A DNA stretch of 64,000 nucleotides from Mermis nigrescens (Eukaryota > Nematoda > Enoplea > Mermithida > Mermithidae): the NCBI GenBank assembly GCA_036768485.1, contig JAVLUZ010000398.1, forward strand, positions 1 to 64,000, given 5' to 3'. Shown piece after piece: positions 46,735 through 59,898 of this stretch (its first letter is position 1; every line of letters begins with the position of its first letter). The notes beneath the pieces are model-generated. The model was not told where the DNA came from, ran no database searches, and was given only the letters and a program-made list of their open reading frames with translations. The position numbers and the translations under genes were made by a program.

Positions 46735-48290
46735 TAATTTTTGAGCAAGCTGAATGAATTGTGATCATTTATTGTATTTATTTTATTAACAAATACCAGT
46801 GGATTAAACGTTATATGCATAAATGTACTCAAATTGTCAAAATGTATGAAAATGACGTGGGTAAAATATTTTTGAATATTTTCTAACATAGTAATGTCCT
46901 TAAGAAAATAAAGCGACCAAATGATAGAACAATATTCAAGCAATGGTCGAATATAAATTTTATAGGCTAAAAGTAGATTTTCTGGCTTTTTTGATTTAAA
47001 AACTCAGAATAATCTCAGATAAGCCGATTTTGTTATACTCTGGGTGTGTTGAGTGAAATTTTCCGTCTCCAGTCATGGTTATTCCGAGATCACGACAGTT
47101 TTGATTTACTTCTATTATTTCGTCATTAATTTTGTACACAAAGTTTTGATTATTTTTTCCAAGCGCAAAACTGAGCATTTTTTAAAGAAAAAGACAGCTG
47201 CCAGATATTCGACCATTTCACAACGGTCAATAGTATTTTGTAATGTACACTGATCGTTAATATTATTTACAGGCGCAAACAGTTTTAAATCGTCAGCAAA
47301 TAAAACAAAAAATTTCACTGTATTGGGAATAATTTCGCGTAAATTGTTCATAAATCAGAAATAAATTGGGCCCAAAACGGATCCCTGGGGTAATCCGCTA
47401 ATCACTGATTTAGAACTTGATGAAAAATCATTCAACACTATTCTCTGTTCTCTGTTTGATAAAAAAGCTTGTATCCAGGAAAACAAATCACCCTGTATGC
47501 CCAACACATTGAGTTTCAGTAATAGTTTACGGTGGCATACGGTATCAAAGGCTTTAGCATAATCGAAATAAATTACGTCTACGCATTGCTTATTGTCAAT
47601 GCAATGCGACCATTCATTGACGCAAAATTATAATTGGGAGCTAGGTAAGGTCATTTTTTCAAGGTAAGCTGTTACACACTTTTTAACCATGGATTCCATG
47701 ACCTTGCAGCATGTACAAGTGATTGAGATAGGTCTATAATTCTCAACATTATTTCCGGAACCTTCTTTATGAATAGCAGTCACATTTGACTGCAACCACA
47801 CACTGGGCAATTTATGCATTCTAAAAGAAACTTCGAAAATCGTAGCCAATGGAATGCATATTACTTCAGCTAAATTTTTCAGTAATTTGGGAAGGTAACC
47901 ATCGGGACCTGCTGATAACTTGGGCTTCAGTTTTCTCAGTTCTAAAAGAACTAATTTTGGTGAAAAATACAGTGTTTAAAGGAATTTGTCAGTTGTAAGT
48001 TGACCTGCGGGGCCAGTTTATCATCTACAGTAAAAACAGAAGAAAAATATTCACCAAAAATTTCTGATTTTTGAGCAGAACCTGTTATAATTTCCTTTTT
48101 AACAGTCAAGGCAGGAATCTGTTCCTTAATTTTCAGTCTGGAATTGCCATATCTAATTAAAAAAGCTTTTAGTGTTCTTTTTCAGCAGATTTTTCTCCAT
48201 ATTGACTTTTCTAGACTGCAGAAACTGCTTGATTTCCCGTAGACACTTATTATACTTAGTACGTAACACTGGGTCATCCGCCAGTTTAAT
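46735..48290 (-). mobile_element. LINE reverse-transcriptase fragment (CR1/Jockey-like)
   Basis: In order on the minus strand: KNTKSFFN-like linker, LSAGPDGYLPKLLKNLAEV, ENYRPISITCTCCKVMESMV, DVIYFDYAKAFDTVCHRKLL, GLPQGSVLGPIYF then a stop, FADDLKLFAPVNN, INDEIIEVNQNCRDLGITMT, and LEYCSIIWSLYFLKDI. These are the A, B and C palm motifs (with FADD as the catalytic pair) and thumb of a non-LTR retrotransposon. At least one stop and frame changes interrupt it. The endonuclease domain and 5' end are absent. Not capable of moving itself. Confidence 0.9.
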
Positions 48291-48929
48291 TTTTTCCACA
48301 ATTTATTTTTTTGCGCAAAAGTTTTTCGAGAATTTTCGGAATTTTCTCAATTTTTGGCTTTGTGCTGCAAATTGGAACAAAAGCCTCGATGGTGGTATCT
48401 TTAAATCATCGTAAAAAAGCCTCGATGGTGGTAAGCTGTCGATAAAAATTATTAAAATTTATACATAAAATTGTGTGAAACAGAGTGTAGGGAAGTGGCG
48501 GCGAAGTTGAAAATGTTACATAGCTCATTGTACAATGAGCGAATCATTTGATGAGAGAGGCGGGTACTAAGAATTTCTCTTTGCCGATTGGCTAAGTTGT
48601 TAATACTTTCGAAGGACCATATTGCAAAAACTCTCAAGAATTTTAACGTCTAAAAACAAAGTTTCAGCGTGGTACGATAAGTCTTATTTCCACGTAATAC
48701 CACGAAATTACAGTTTCCACGTAATTCCACGTAATCTGGGTAAATAGGCAAATTTGCGCGTAATTTTACATATTTTCGTACTGATGCACATTTTAAACGT
48801 TATTTACTACTTGCCGTATCGAAAATGCCGGTGCATTTCAAACGTTAATTAGTACGTTGCACCGTTGCTTCGATTGATGTAGAGCAATCTTTTTCACAAT
48901 ACAAGCGGATTCTTAAAAATAGGCATACG

Positions 48930-49318
48930 TGTTCTGGGGGTTGGGGTTTAACCCCAAGAATGGCAAGTGAACCCCGCAAAATAGCTGCGACTCTCAAGAA
49001 TTGTCGACTTTTTCAGAAAAATTATAACAAGTGTTCCTTTTTAAGCGTTTTTAGCTCATTTTTGGCCCAAAGTCCCAAACTTTCGACGTTTTGCGCCATA
49101 TGCACATTTTTTACTATATTTTGTTCAACTTCCTCGATGTTTTCACATTTTTCGAAATTTTTTAAATATTTCTATGTTGTAGAAAGAATGAGTATTGTCT
49201 GAAACGTTAAAAAACAATGTTTTTGAAGTGAACCTCATCGTTTTTAGCAAAAAGGCACTTTTTAAAAAGTTTTTGGGCATGTCTCCCTTTAGAATTCCCA
49301 CGCGTACATGTATGGTGA
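48930..49318 (-). repeat. MITE family F copy
   Basis: From CATACGTGTTCTGGGGGTTG to GAATTCCCACGCGTACATG. The core TTTTTAGCTCATTTTTGGCC and GAAAGAATGAGTATTGTCTG blocks match other family F copies. Confidence 0.65.
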
Positions 49319-49346
49319 TAGCTGTGTCAAGACCATAGGTGCACAG

Positions 49347-50684
49347 GGCACGCAAACATTAGAGCGCACGAAATTAGAGCGCCGACGTTAGAGCGCGCGA
49401 CATTAGAGCGTAGCCATAATAGATGTTTTTCACGTAACTTTACAAAACTTCTATGCTGATAAATGAAAGAAGTCGCCGGTTAAAGTTTCACGGACAAAAC
49501 GAGCATGCCTTTGAAAAAAGTCTTACTGTATCTTACACTCGAGACTATTTGCAACGATTCATATAGGTACTTTCCGATTCAGAATTGGATACGCTATCTA
49601 TTATAACCTACGCATGAATATCTCGGTATCAGGTAGTGATGAATGCATGCGGTTTCTTTTGTTTTGTAAAGCAATGAACAGACTTTTGAATTCTTTCTTT
49701 GCTTTCTGGTTGAGTTGTACACTGGTTGAATTAATGGATGTACGAAAGTAGAAATTTTGACTTTTTTACTTACCTTTGGAAAAAGGACAGTAACTTTTGA
49801 AACAGTAGGTTTTGTGTAACGCCATTATACCCTTTTCACTTATTTTCTTGACACAGATTACGGTATTCACTTTCACAATTTTTTTAAATTGTACGCATTT
49901 ACTGTTAGTTGTGCAAATCAAGCGTGAAATTTATTGCTGCAGTAAATAACCATAAAACTGCAGTAAATAAGCAAAAGATCAAAATTTGTGTAAACTTATC
50001 CTGCATTTCTGTGTCTAGAAAACAAGTGAAAAGGGTTATAGTTCCATTAGAAAGTGCATGAAAAGCTACAAAATAATGTCCTAAAATGAACCTTACTACC
50101 GTAGTTTTGGAGCTTTAGGTGTTAGAACACAGATCAGTCTACTCCATTGTACAAAAAATGTCTAAATTAACGTCAAAATTTTTTTAAATAAGTAACACCT
50201 ACAACTTTAAAACTGGAATTTAGCAAGGGGTCGTTTGGAGACACTGTTTTGCAGAGCATTCATCTCACTTTCTCTTGTAACAAACCGCATTGCACAAAAT
50301 CCGTCGGTTCAAAACTATTGATGCTTTCCAGAGGTGGGACTAAAAAGTCAACATTTTTACTTTACCTCCAATAATAGAAAGCGTATGCAATTCTGAATCG
50401 GAAAGTATAAGAATCGTTGCAAATAGTCTCGAGTGTAAGATACAGTAGGACTTTTTTCAAAGGCATGCTCGTTTTGTCCGTGAAGCTTCAACCGGCGAAT
50501 TCTTCCATATATCAGCATAAAAGTTTTGTAAAATTACGTGAAAACATGTATTATAGCTGCGCTCTAATGTCGCGCGCTCTATGTCGATGCGCTCTAATGT
50601 CGCGCGTTATAATGACGCTGCGCTCTTATGTCGGGCGCTCTAATGTCGGCGCTCTAATGTCGTGCGCTCTAATTTCGGCTCACC
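49347..50684. mobile_element. Foldback element with GCGCTCTAATGTCG terminal arrays
   Basis: The left arm (49347-49600) and right arm (50385-50684) are inverted copies of about 220 bp, sharing AATCGTTGCAAATAGTCTCG, GTAAGATACAGTA and AAAGGCATGCTCGTTTTGTC. The outer 60-130 bp are tandem CGACATTAGAGCGC words, three or four on the left and about eight on the right. Candidate target duplication: GGTGCACAG (49338-49346) and GATGCACAG (50685-50693), 8 of 9 matching. The interior is non-coding. Confidence 0.85.
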
Positions 50685-50693
50685 GATGCACAG

Positions 50694-52439
50694 CATGGCT
50701 GATCTGGGTGTCAACCGATCTGGTGGGTGTCAAAAGTTGAGCGTTTTTGAGCAAAAAAACCTCAAAAACTGGTATAAGCGCTGAAAAAAGCGTCAAAACT
50801 ACGTTATTACACAGTTTCCGGTCAATTTGAAGCACTTTTGCAGAAAATTTTCAATTTTCATCCGTTTTTGACCTACATTTTGCCAAATCTTTCCCACAAA
50901 ATTATTCATTTTTTTATTAAGGGTGGAGGTCAGGACCCCCACCAACCCCACGTACATGTCTATATCGAGACTTAACGTTTAAAGAGATTGAGATGGTCAA
51001 TGTTGTGTGTTTCAATGTGTTTATGGATGAATAAAATGAGTTCTGCCACGCTAGTTAGCGAAAGTATTATGAAAAATATCCACGTAATCTTCCACACAAA
51101 ATAGTATTTTTTCCACTAAAAAATCCGGGCTGTATTCATAATTTTCATAGGTACGCACTTACACATTTCTCTCACTAAAAGTTCCTAAGTGAAGAGCGCA
51201 TTAAGCTTATCCGAGTTGATCTGTTTTTATGTGAAAAATAAAGATGGCCTTATTTAATTCAGGTGACATTGTCAAAATCTAAAACTATTGCATTCCTATA
51301 GGAATATATACCGACTTTGGGGCTAATATTGTTTTACTATTAATCGAAGGATTTAGTGTCATCCATCAAATGAACCGAAGATCATTTGAGCTGTAGTCGG
51401 TGAGTTCGTTTTCGCTAAGTACGTAAGATTTTTTTAACACCTGCGATATGCGTTCGTGTGTGTCGACAGAATTCATCGTCAACGTAGCTAATAAGACACT
51501 AATTTGACTCATCTGACATTCTCTTCTTTTTTCTTGTTGAGGAAAAAGAAAAATGTAATTCAGCACAACGTATCTTTCTTGTTATATGGTGTGCACAAAT
51601 TATGCTAATATCGCTTCCTTGCAAAGACAAAATGTCACAGATAAAAGAATAATTTAGTTTAAATATAGTCCGTTGAAAATGCATGCTTACACAATTGTTT
51701 TTATAAGCGCTTGACGTACTGGATTTTTTAATATCTTTCAGTCAAATCGATTCTTTTGTTAAAAAATTGACATTCATTAATTTGTCCAGTATTTATTTCC
51801 CGACTCTATTTCTCCTTTTTCTTGCAATGATTAAGAATTCATTTTCAACTTTATTTATTGCGCATTCTTGAACAAGATTGCAGTCAAAATTTGTTAAAAA
51901 ACATCTGTATTTAGTAATTTTTTCAGGTATTCCGTTATCTTATTCGTCTATTAATCATACGTGCTAGTACGTTGCAGCATAGTTGAGTACTAACAGTAAA
52001 TATTAATTAGCATTGCATTTGAGTGACATTCCACGTTTTTTAGCCTGAAATGATTTATATGTAAACGATGGTAGTAAATTTGCGTCTCCTTTGTCGTCCA
52101 GATGATGAAACGCTATTTTTCTAGTTGTTACGTCAGAGTGAAAAAGCAAAATTCCGTAATTAAAAGTTGACTATACGAGTATATCTTACCTAATAAATAA
52201 ATTTAGAAATTAGTTCCTACGAGCAAATGGGGCGCTTCGCTGCCTAATCTGCTAGAGTGTTTGTAAACAAACAATATCCTAACCAGTAATTAGTATAAAA
52301 ATTGAATGACTCTGCAATGGATCGGCGAGCGGTTTTTATATTTTTTATATCTAGTTGAGCTGCCCGGCGTTGCCCTGGCCGAACTTTAGGCCTGATAGCT
52401 GTATGGGATTGAGATGTCTCTTGTATTTTTTTTATTTTT
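50694..52439. other. Unassigned DNA with one repeat remnant
   Basis: 50700-50960 is a repeat with ...GGGGGTCAGGACCCCCACC... near its end, resembling pieces at 20400-20600 and 28320-28620. The rest (50960-52439) shows no coding or repeat signal that I can defend. Confidence 0.35.
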
Positions 52440-52850
52440 CGGGACTTTTGATGTTTTTGGGATATTTCTACAAAAATTGTTGGTAAAAACATATTGTATT
52501 TTTTAAATTTTTTAAAACTGTCTTTTGTCAACCATTTCTTTGATTAAATCCATATTTCTGACGTTATAGAATGGTTCTGAGAATTCTTTATCTTAAATCA
52601 TATTTTTGATGTTCTGGGATGTTCTGGAAATTATACCATTAGATGGTTTGGGATGTTTAAAAATTTTGTTTGATCATAATCATATTTTTAACGTTTTGGA
52701 ATATTAAAAAAATTTCTTGGTCCAAAACCATACTTTTGATATTTTTGGAGATTTAAAAAATTTTTTTTGGTCAAAGCCATTTTTTTGATGTTTTGCGATT
52801 TTTAAAGATTTTTTTGGTGCAAACCATATTTTTGATGTTTTGGGACACCA
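52440..52850. repeat. Tandem repeat, ~48-80-bp spacing (TTTTTGATGTTTTGGGA)
   Basis: The word TTTTTGATGTTTTGGGA or close variants occurs about six times, the last four spaced roughly 48-50 bp. Decay increases to the left. Confidence 0.7.
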
Positions 52851-52854
52851 ATCT

Positions 52855-53085
52855 TACAGCACAGGATATGTTATAGCACTGGGTATGGTGTATCACGTCC
52901 TATCTTGTAGCATGGGGTATGTTATATCACGTCCTATCTGTAACACTGGGTATGTTATATCACGTCCTATCTTATAGCATGGGGCATCTTATATCACGTC
53001 CTGCTGTATAGCATGGGGTATGTTACATCACGTCCTATTGTATAGCATTGAGTATGTTATATCACGTCCTATCTTATAGCGTCGG
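52855..53085. repeat. Tandem repeat, ~34-bp unit (ATATCACGTCCTAT)
   Basis: ATCACGTCC begins at 52892, 52927, 52959, 52993, 53028 and 53061, giving a 32-35-bp period over six units. It directly follows the preceding array. Confidence 0.9.
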
Positions 53086-53955
53086 GTTCAACTTTGTACA
53101 ATGTTCAACTATGCCCTCATTGTAAACAAATGCAAAAAGTTGCATATTAAATTAGCCGCTAGAAGCAAAAACATTTGGATTTGTATTTTCGAAAGCCGCA
53201 TGTTTGCTGCTTTCTTTCGAAAGCTGCATGTTTGCTGCTTCCGATTGCTTCGCATTAAATTTGACGCGCGCTGGTTTTCAACGTCAAAAATTTTGACTTG
53301 GTGCAAGCTCTTTTTCAGTGATTAATCATGTTTATAAGTACCCGTACGTGATTTCCTTTCAGCCCGTCTCATACATGTTTTATGATGCCAGATCGTATAT
53401 TTAAAGTAGCGGATATGGAATCAGCGATCCCAGAAACCCCAGGGGCCAAATTTTGGAAGCAACAGTCAATCTGTGCTTCTGCAAAAAGACAAAAACCTAA
53501 ATTTTACGCCATGCATAGGGTACCTTTGGGCTCCCGTATCTCAGAAACCAATCCGTGAATTTTTTTCAAATTCCACAGTAAGGTCAGTCATACGATATCC
53601 AATAATTGGTGAAAACTTCAAAAAATTTATACGCTGCGATTTCAGATATTTGATAAAATACACTTGTAAATCACGTTTTTCTTTCGGCATCACATCAGTT
53701 TACACTGTAGTGTAAAGTGGTTCACACCAGTCGATAGCGCATAAAAAGTTGATCTAGGGTGGCTTTAAAATTTTACGCTGCGGCAATGGCATAAGCGGCT
53801 AGAGGTACCAAAACCTTTTACATAAATCCGTAGTTTCCGGGTTTCAGGAGTCCGATCGAGCCATTTTGATCAAAAAATTGTTTTTTCAAATTCGCGCTCA
53901 TAGCTTCAAGTTTCTTAGCGTTTTATCGCTTTTCCGACTGATCCGTCCTCGTTGA

Positions 53956-54573
53956 CATAGGCGGATTTATGGAGGGGCGGAAGGGTAAGCAACCGCCCCT
54001 CTATTGGCCCAAAATATTAGTGCGATAAAGAAAATAATTTGCAATGATTTTTGGCCGTCAGTGATCATAATTTCTTGAGTTTTTCCAACGCTTCGCGCCG
54101 GATAATGCGTATTAATCACATTTATTTACTTTCTTGACTAACCAAATGTCCGCTCAGGGAATAGGTTTTATAACGATTTCAAGAGCAGGAAGAGCTTTTC
54201 CAGCATAGTTTTCCACTATTTTTAAGCATAACTTTTGAAGAAGTTTCAACAGTACTTATCAAATGCTACAAAAGTAGGAGATAAGCTTCGAAACGTTGTC
54301 CACTTCAATTTCGCAATTTTTTCAGTATTTCGCGCCAGATTTTCGCTAATATTGAAGAAATCTAATGATTTTTTCGAGCCAAATTGTCTAAAATCTCAAA
54401 ATTTATCTTTTAAATGTTGCGCTAAAGCAATTTCAAAAAATAGAAAATGCAAAACGTCCTAAAAAGGCTATTTAGCAACGCGAAGGGAAAATTTTTGGAC
54501 CTATTTTCGACTGTTTTTGGAAAAGTTGGGGTACCGCCCCCATCACCCTTAGAAAATCCTAGATCCGCCACTG
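53956..54573. repeat. hAT-like MITE family G copy 1 (GGCGGATTTA ends)
   Basis: Ends AGGCGGATTTATGGAGGGGC and CCTAGATCCGCCACTG. The interior contains CCAACGCTTCGCGCCGG. The flanking 8-mers CGTTGACA and CATCGACA agree at 6 of 8. Confidence 0.7.
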
Positions 54574-55003
54574 CATCGACATGTCGAGAGACTGCCCTTT
54601 AAAAGCTGAAAATTAACGTCGATTCAGATAAGACAGAAAGATCTTCGGTCGTTTGCGTTTGCGAAATTAGATTGTTTTTGGTCAAATGAACATTATTATT
54701 TATTCTTTTTGCATCACCGGTATTTGATGGCACGTTTCCTCGGCTTCTTTAAAGCTGATTGACAGAATTGTATAATTATGTTGGCCCACTAGGATCATTC
54801 AATTAATCCAATCGCGTTTGTTTATTTTCTAATTATCCAATAAACCTTCTGACAGACGTAAATACGTTGGCGAAAAGCGAACTGAAACCCTATTCGCTGT
54901 ATGTATGCACAGTTCGTTAACATTTGCCTAGCTTTCAATGTTTGTATTGAAGAGATTACATTTTTTGTGATTTTGCACTTTGTCCTGAGATAATATTATC
55001 ATG

Positions 55004-55481
55004 CAGGCGCGGATTTAGAGGGGAGCTGGAAAGGGGTAGGCCGCCCACCCTGTCGTCAAAAAAAGTTGTAAGCAATAGAGAATGTTGTGTATTTTTTGAT
55101 GATTTTAGCCAATTTTTATCGCGATGGCGCTTTGCGCCAGGTAGTACTTATTAAAGACATTTACTGATTTTCTTGGCGCAAACTTTATTTTTACATAAGA
55201 AGAATCATGTACATATGTGTAGAAAAAGGATTTGTTAGTCCCTAAAATGATTTCTAAGTATTTTTCGGTGCTTTCCGATTTTTGGACTAAGTTCAAGCGT
55301 TTTTCGTGGTAAATTTTCAAAAATTTATATTTTTTCAGATCACAAATGATTCTGCCTATTAAAAGACGGCAAAATAACGGTACTTTATGCAGAATGAACG
55401 GATTTTTTTGACAATTTTTGACACTTATCAGGAAAGTTTGGGATTCCGCCGGCCTGTCAGAAAATCCTGGATTCGCCACTG
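55004..55481. mobile_element. hAT-like MITE family G copy 2 with near-exact 8-bp duplication
   Basis: Ends CAGGCGCGGATTTAGAGG and CCTGGATTCGCCACTG. Flanks TTATCATG (54996-55003) and TTATTATG (55482-55489) differ at one base. The interior includes the GGCGCTTTGCGCC hairpin. 478 bp, non-coding. Confidence 0.8.
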
Positions 55482-56459
55482 TTATTATGATATATTTCGT
55501 AACAGAAGATAATATTGTTCGAATAAAAGATGTAAGAATTCGTCCCTGAAGTAGTCGTATTTCTACGAGTAAAACTTCGATGGAGGCAGATCCAGGCCCG
55601 TCAGAATTGAAGTTTTGGCATGTTTTTTGATTTTATCAGTTATACACTAGCCAGACCTCACCTCTCCGAAATCGACTGCTGCCCAAGTATGTTGATGACT
55701 ATATGTTGGATTATCCCAACTCTTCTTGAAAAATTTAGAGCTCTAGTCCATCTCCCTTAATTAATCTAGTCGTCGTATTTGGTCATTATCAAGCGTTTCA
55801 ACATTTAGCCTCGAATCGAAACATTAATTATCACATATTTATAAAATATTGATGAAAAGTTTTAATTCTTTTAACACGATTTTGAATAATCATGTAAAAG
55901 TATTTTTTCTACTGATCCTGTTACTATTTTTTCATTCCTTATTCGAACACGATCATCATTGAGCTCTGTTAAAGGTTTCATAAAAATCAAATTTAGCATA
56001 ACTATATAGGTTCTGTTGTGACTCGACTTGAAGAACCCGAGATCTATTGTGTAACTATAGTAGGAGCATATTTCGACAGTTTGTGGCCTAAACTCGTATC
56101 TTTAATTATGCTGGTTTGAGCTGAATGTCAATTAGTCCACAATTTCTTGAAAAAAAGCTGAATTTGTAAGCCTCACGTTAAATAGTAACTTGTCTAAGGC
56201 TAAACTTTTTATGCACTCGTTCATTGAATAAGATTTTTTTATCGTTTATAAGTTAGCCGCGCTTCTAAAGGAATTTTGCATCAGTATACGTAGATATGGG
56301 ACAGCGTTACAGCCATGAAACGTTTTATTTTTCTTGTTTTTCCTTTTATTTTTACTATTTTTCTATGATAATCTGGGTGTTAATTTGACTTCTAATAACC
56401 AAGGTACATTCGAGGCTTAGCAAATTGCACTAACACTCGAAAATTATTTGGTAACGAGC

Positions 56460-56815
56460 ATACACGTACGGAAATTCGGGGGGGGGGTCAGGCCTAAAAT
56501 TTTTTTAAAAAGTGTCTTTTTTGGGCTAAAAACGATAGGTACATATCTAAAATCACTGATTATTGACGTTTCAGGCAATGATCGTTCTTTCTAGAACATA
56601 GAAACAAAAACTTCCGAGAAAATTTAAAAAAAAATTGAGTAAATCGAGCTAAATATTATGAGCCAAAATGAGCTCAAACAGGTAAAATTGCACACTTTTT
56701 AGAATTTTAGCAAAAAATTGGCTATTCAGGGGGTCGCAGTCATTTTGCGGGGGGGAGGGTAGTTGCCATTCTGGGGGGTTCGGTTAGACCCTCCCCAAAA
56801 ATCCCAGATCACATA
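56460..56815 (+). repeat. MITE family F copy
   Basis: CATACACGTACGGAAATTCGG at the left, then GACGTTTCAGGCAATGATCG, then GGTTAGACCCTCCCC near the right. In unassigned intergenic DNA. Confidence 0.65.
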
Positions 56816-56989
56816 TGGTAAGGAGTATTGAATGCCTTCCGAGTTTCTTGTTCATTTCCTTTGCCTCGTGTAATTTAATGACAAAAAGTGCCAAGAATGC
56901 GTCGATTGTACCCTTATAATCCGTTTCACATAACTTCGTGCATGAATTTCAAGACTTTTCATCGACAGACCTATATCGAGGGTTACGAT

Positions 56990-57372
56990 CAAACGTAGGC
57001 GTGGGGGTTCGGGGGTATGCACCACACATGGTCGTGGGGGGTTGGGAGGTTTTGTTACCTCCTCCCCTAGAAGTTGAAACCTGTCCCAGATACCTAAGAA
57101 TTCTATCTTTAGTAACATTTCTGGCAATTTTCCCCATCCTGACCCCCCAGAATTTCCTTGCTGCCCATGTATGGTATGCGTTCCCCAGAAGGCCGAATTC
57201 CTCGTAAAATTCGATTTTTGAAATTTTTTTAGTTTTTTTCGCAATTTCTTTGATGCCAATGGATAGTGCTCGATGAGAAACGTTGAACAATGGTGTCTTT
57301 TCACCATACCACCATTTTTGACCATTTTTGACCTTTTGCACCCTAGAATTTTGGTGCTGCACACCTATGGTT
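56990..57372 (-). repeat. Two adjoining MITE family A-type copies
   Basis: The first ends TTGCTGCCCATGTATGG (about 57172) and the second ends TTGGTGCTGCACACCTATGG (about 57371). The second has the diagnostic GATGAGAAACGTTGAACAATG block. Two overlapping minus-strand ORFs of 137 and 170 codons here come from the repeats. Confidence 0.65.
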
Positions 57373-57629
57373 ACGATAATTATATATATAGATAAATGCT
57401 ATAATCGCAATCTGTCAGCTTATTGTTGGAGAGAGGATAGTTTAATAAGTCATTTTTAATTTTGAATGCGCTATCATAATTAATAGCTTGGCTGACTACT
57501 TGAACATCCACTTGAGGACACAACTTGAAAAAAAGAATTTTGTGGACTAAAAGTTCATTTTTCAGTGTTAATTATCAATAAAAAGGAATATTCTAATAAA
57601 TTTCAATAATTTTTCGTGGAAAATTAGAA

Positions 57630-57666
57630 TTTAAATAATAATTAATTAATTAATTAATTAGTTTAA
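57630..57666. repeat. Simple repeat (TTAA)n
   Basis: AATAATTAATTAATTAATTA run. Confidence 0.9.
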
Positions 57667-58519
57667 TAAATCTGAAAGGTAATAAAAAGTACACGTCATA
57701 TAAAATAATTACGTACCGCTTTATAGATAGGTGCGTTTAAATTTTTCTGCAGTATAACATTTTTATGGTTTGATATAAATTACTTCAGATTTCCAAGCCA
57801 TATTCAAGCTCAAAACTCATAAGCAAGGATCAATATTTCCAGAGATCAATTTCTGATCATCTGATTTTTTCAGAGATTTCTAAAAAACCTAACTAATCAT
57901 TCAGAGCTGAGAACTGACTTTTTCCTTATAATTGGAAACTGATCTTTTTGTTAATATTAGAAAAAAAGAATTTTGAAAAAAATGAAAAGAACAAGATCTA
58001 TCGGTTGCGCATATATTAAGTTTCGAAGGTCAAACATCAATAATCATGTGATTTGATTATCTGCGCTATCATGCGCGGGAAACGACAGGCCATTTAAATA
58101 AAAAAAGTCGTTCTAAGCGAAAAGTATAATTTTTCATGTTACTAATTGTTCTATCGGTGATAGCTTCTCCGCGCTTTTACAAGCGTTACAAGTAATTAAA
58201 TTCGCTGAACAACGAATAGTCTGTACCTTAAAAGTTAAAAAGTTTTTTCTGATGGAGCGCACCTACATAAGTCAAATTTGCCATCTTGGGGACAACGAAA
58301 TTCCCAAATGCCCTTTTTATGATTCTGGATGTATATCTTAATTTCTTTTACCGCGCCTCAAAGCAATCGGTATGTTTTTGCATGCTACTCACGTAAAACG
58401 GAATTGGCTCAAATCAGAAGCACATCAATCAGATATATATGTAGCTTCCATCGCAAGCAATGCTCTCGCTCATATGTTACCTTCATTTGTGAACATGGGT
58501 TTATTTATTTGGTGATGTC

Positions 58520-59660
58520 TCAACAGTCATACAGTTCCACCTTCCCGACAATCCCAAATCCCACCTTTTTAAACGGTACCACTCTAATGATCCCAACAGT
58601 CCCACCAACAATCTCAACGAATCCGCCTTTCCCAACAGTTCCCCAGTCCCAACAGTTCCACCTTACCAACAGCCCTACCAGTCCAAACGATCCCAGTGTC
58701 CCAGCAGTTCTACTAACAAAAATAGCATGGGGAAATTAGACTTTCAGAATGCAAAAAGCCCCAAGAATCTGGCGGACCCCAGCATTCAATTTTCGGCGTT
58801 GTCATCATTTCAGAACCAGACTTTAGTTTCTGCCTGTTTATAGTGCAGACAACCCAGGAAAAAATAATTATTACAGCGAAAATAAGGCAAATGAAGATTA
58901 AAAATGAATGAAAATCAAAAATTTCAAGCAAAGATGCTTGAAAAACATCACAAACTGTAGGTCGACGTAGTTTTTGCGCTTTTTTTGCATTTATACCGGT
59001 TTTGCAGCTATTTTAGCTTAAAAAGTTTTCTGACTGACTCCTTGGCCGATCGACACCCAGACCGGTCATTCTATGCATTTTTGATTGGGATAGTTGAATT
59101 GATAGGACTGTTGGGATTCTTGATGGGACTGTTAGGACAGTGTGACTATATCATATTATTGGTTGGACTCACATATACACACTAGGAGGGGTATGAGGGG
59201 TATACCCCACCAGGACTCCTGGTAAGCATACCCCTTAGGACATTTTCGACTAGAATCTATTATTCAAACCACGAAAAACCGTCAATCGACATCCAAAATT
59301 ATAATTTCTAGTACATAATATTAATTTTTCGAGCAGCAGATTCTTCAATTCATTCATTTAGACACTTTTCCTCCATCGTACATATTTATTGTTACAGATT
59401 ATTCATCGCCTTATTATTATTCGTTTACATGCACATTCAACCGCAAATATTCATGACGAATAAAATACAACGATTTAAGTGTCAAAAATTCCACAGTAAA
59501 TAAGAAAATTATGCACTCATTAACCCTCCTTCCCGCGCAAGAAAACTTCATTTTACACCTCTCAGAACTTTTGGCCGTGTGCATGCACGGTGAAACTATT
59601 GAGACTGGTGGGACTCTTGGGACGGTGGGACTGGTGGGACTGTCGAGACAACCATTTATT
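58520..59660. repeat. Element with inverted CCCAACAGTCCCACC minisatellite arms
   Basis: The left arm (58520-58715) has about ten words of type CCCAACAGTTCCACC. The complement, GGGACTGTTGGGA or GGGACTGGTGGGAC, is on the right in two clusters (59094-59140 and 59595-59650). The 58329-58739 ORF rich in Pro, Thr and Ser is a translation of this array. Outer limits unresolved. Confidence 0.65.
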
Positions 59661-59898
59661 TGCGGTGTTTGACCCACATAAAAGTTGCTGACCCACGAAA
59701 AGTGCAACCGAACTCACAGAATTTTTAATTGGCAAAGAATTCAAAACGGATTGATGAGCTTTTGTTTCGTATTTTTTGTTGTGTCGTTTTTGTTTTATAA
59801 GTCATTTTTTTAATTTTTAAAATTTTTTCAGTTTTTAGTGGTTTCTTGAAATTGATAGTAAAATTTCATTGCTAATTCTTGATTTAATTATTAACTGA

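Noticed and set aside
51366..51566. Minus-strand ORF with a CGCAG-GTGTTA possible donor as a FAH or other exon
   Set aside because: The sequence does not match FAH, no partner exon was found, and the donor is weak.
56852..57364. 170- and 137-codon overlapping minus-strand ORFs
   Set aside because: They run through two MITE copies, and equivalent frames appear in other copies of the same repeat.
58329..58739. 136-codon Pro/Ser/Thr-rich ORF
   Set aside because: The C-terminal half is a translation of the CCCAACAGTCCCACC minisatellite; no sign of a real protein.
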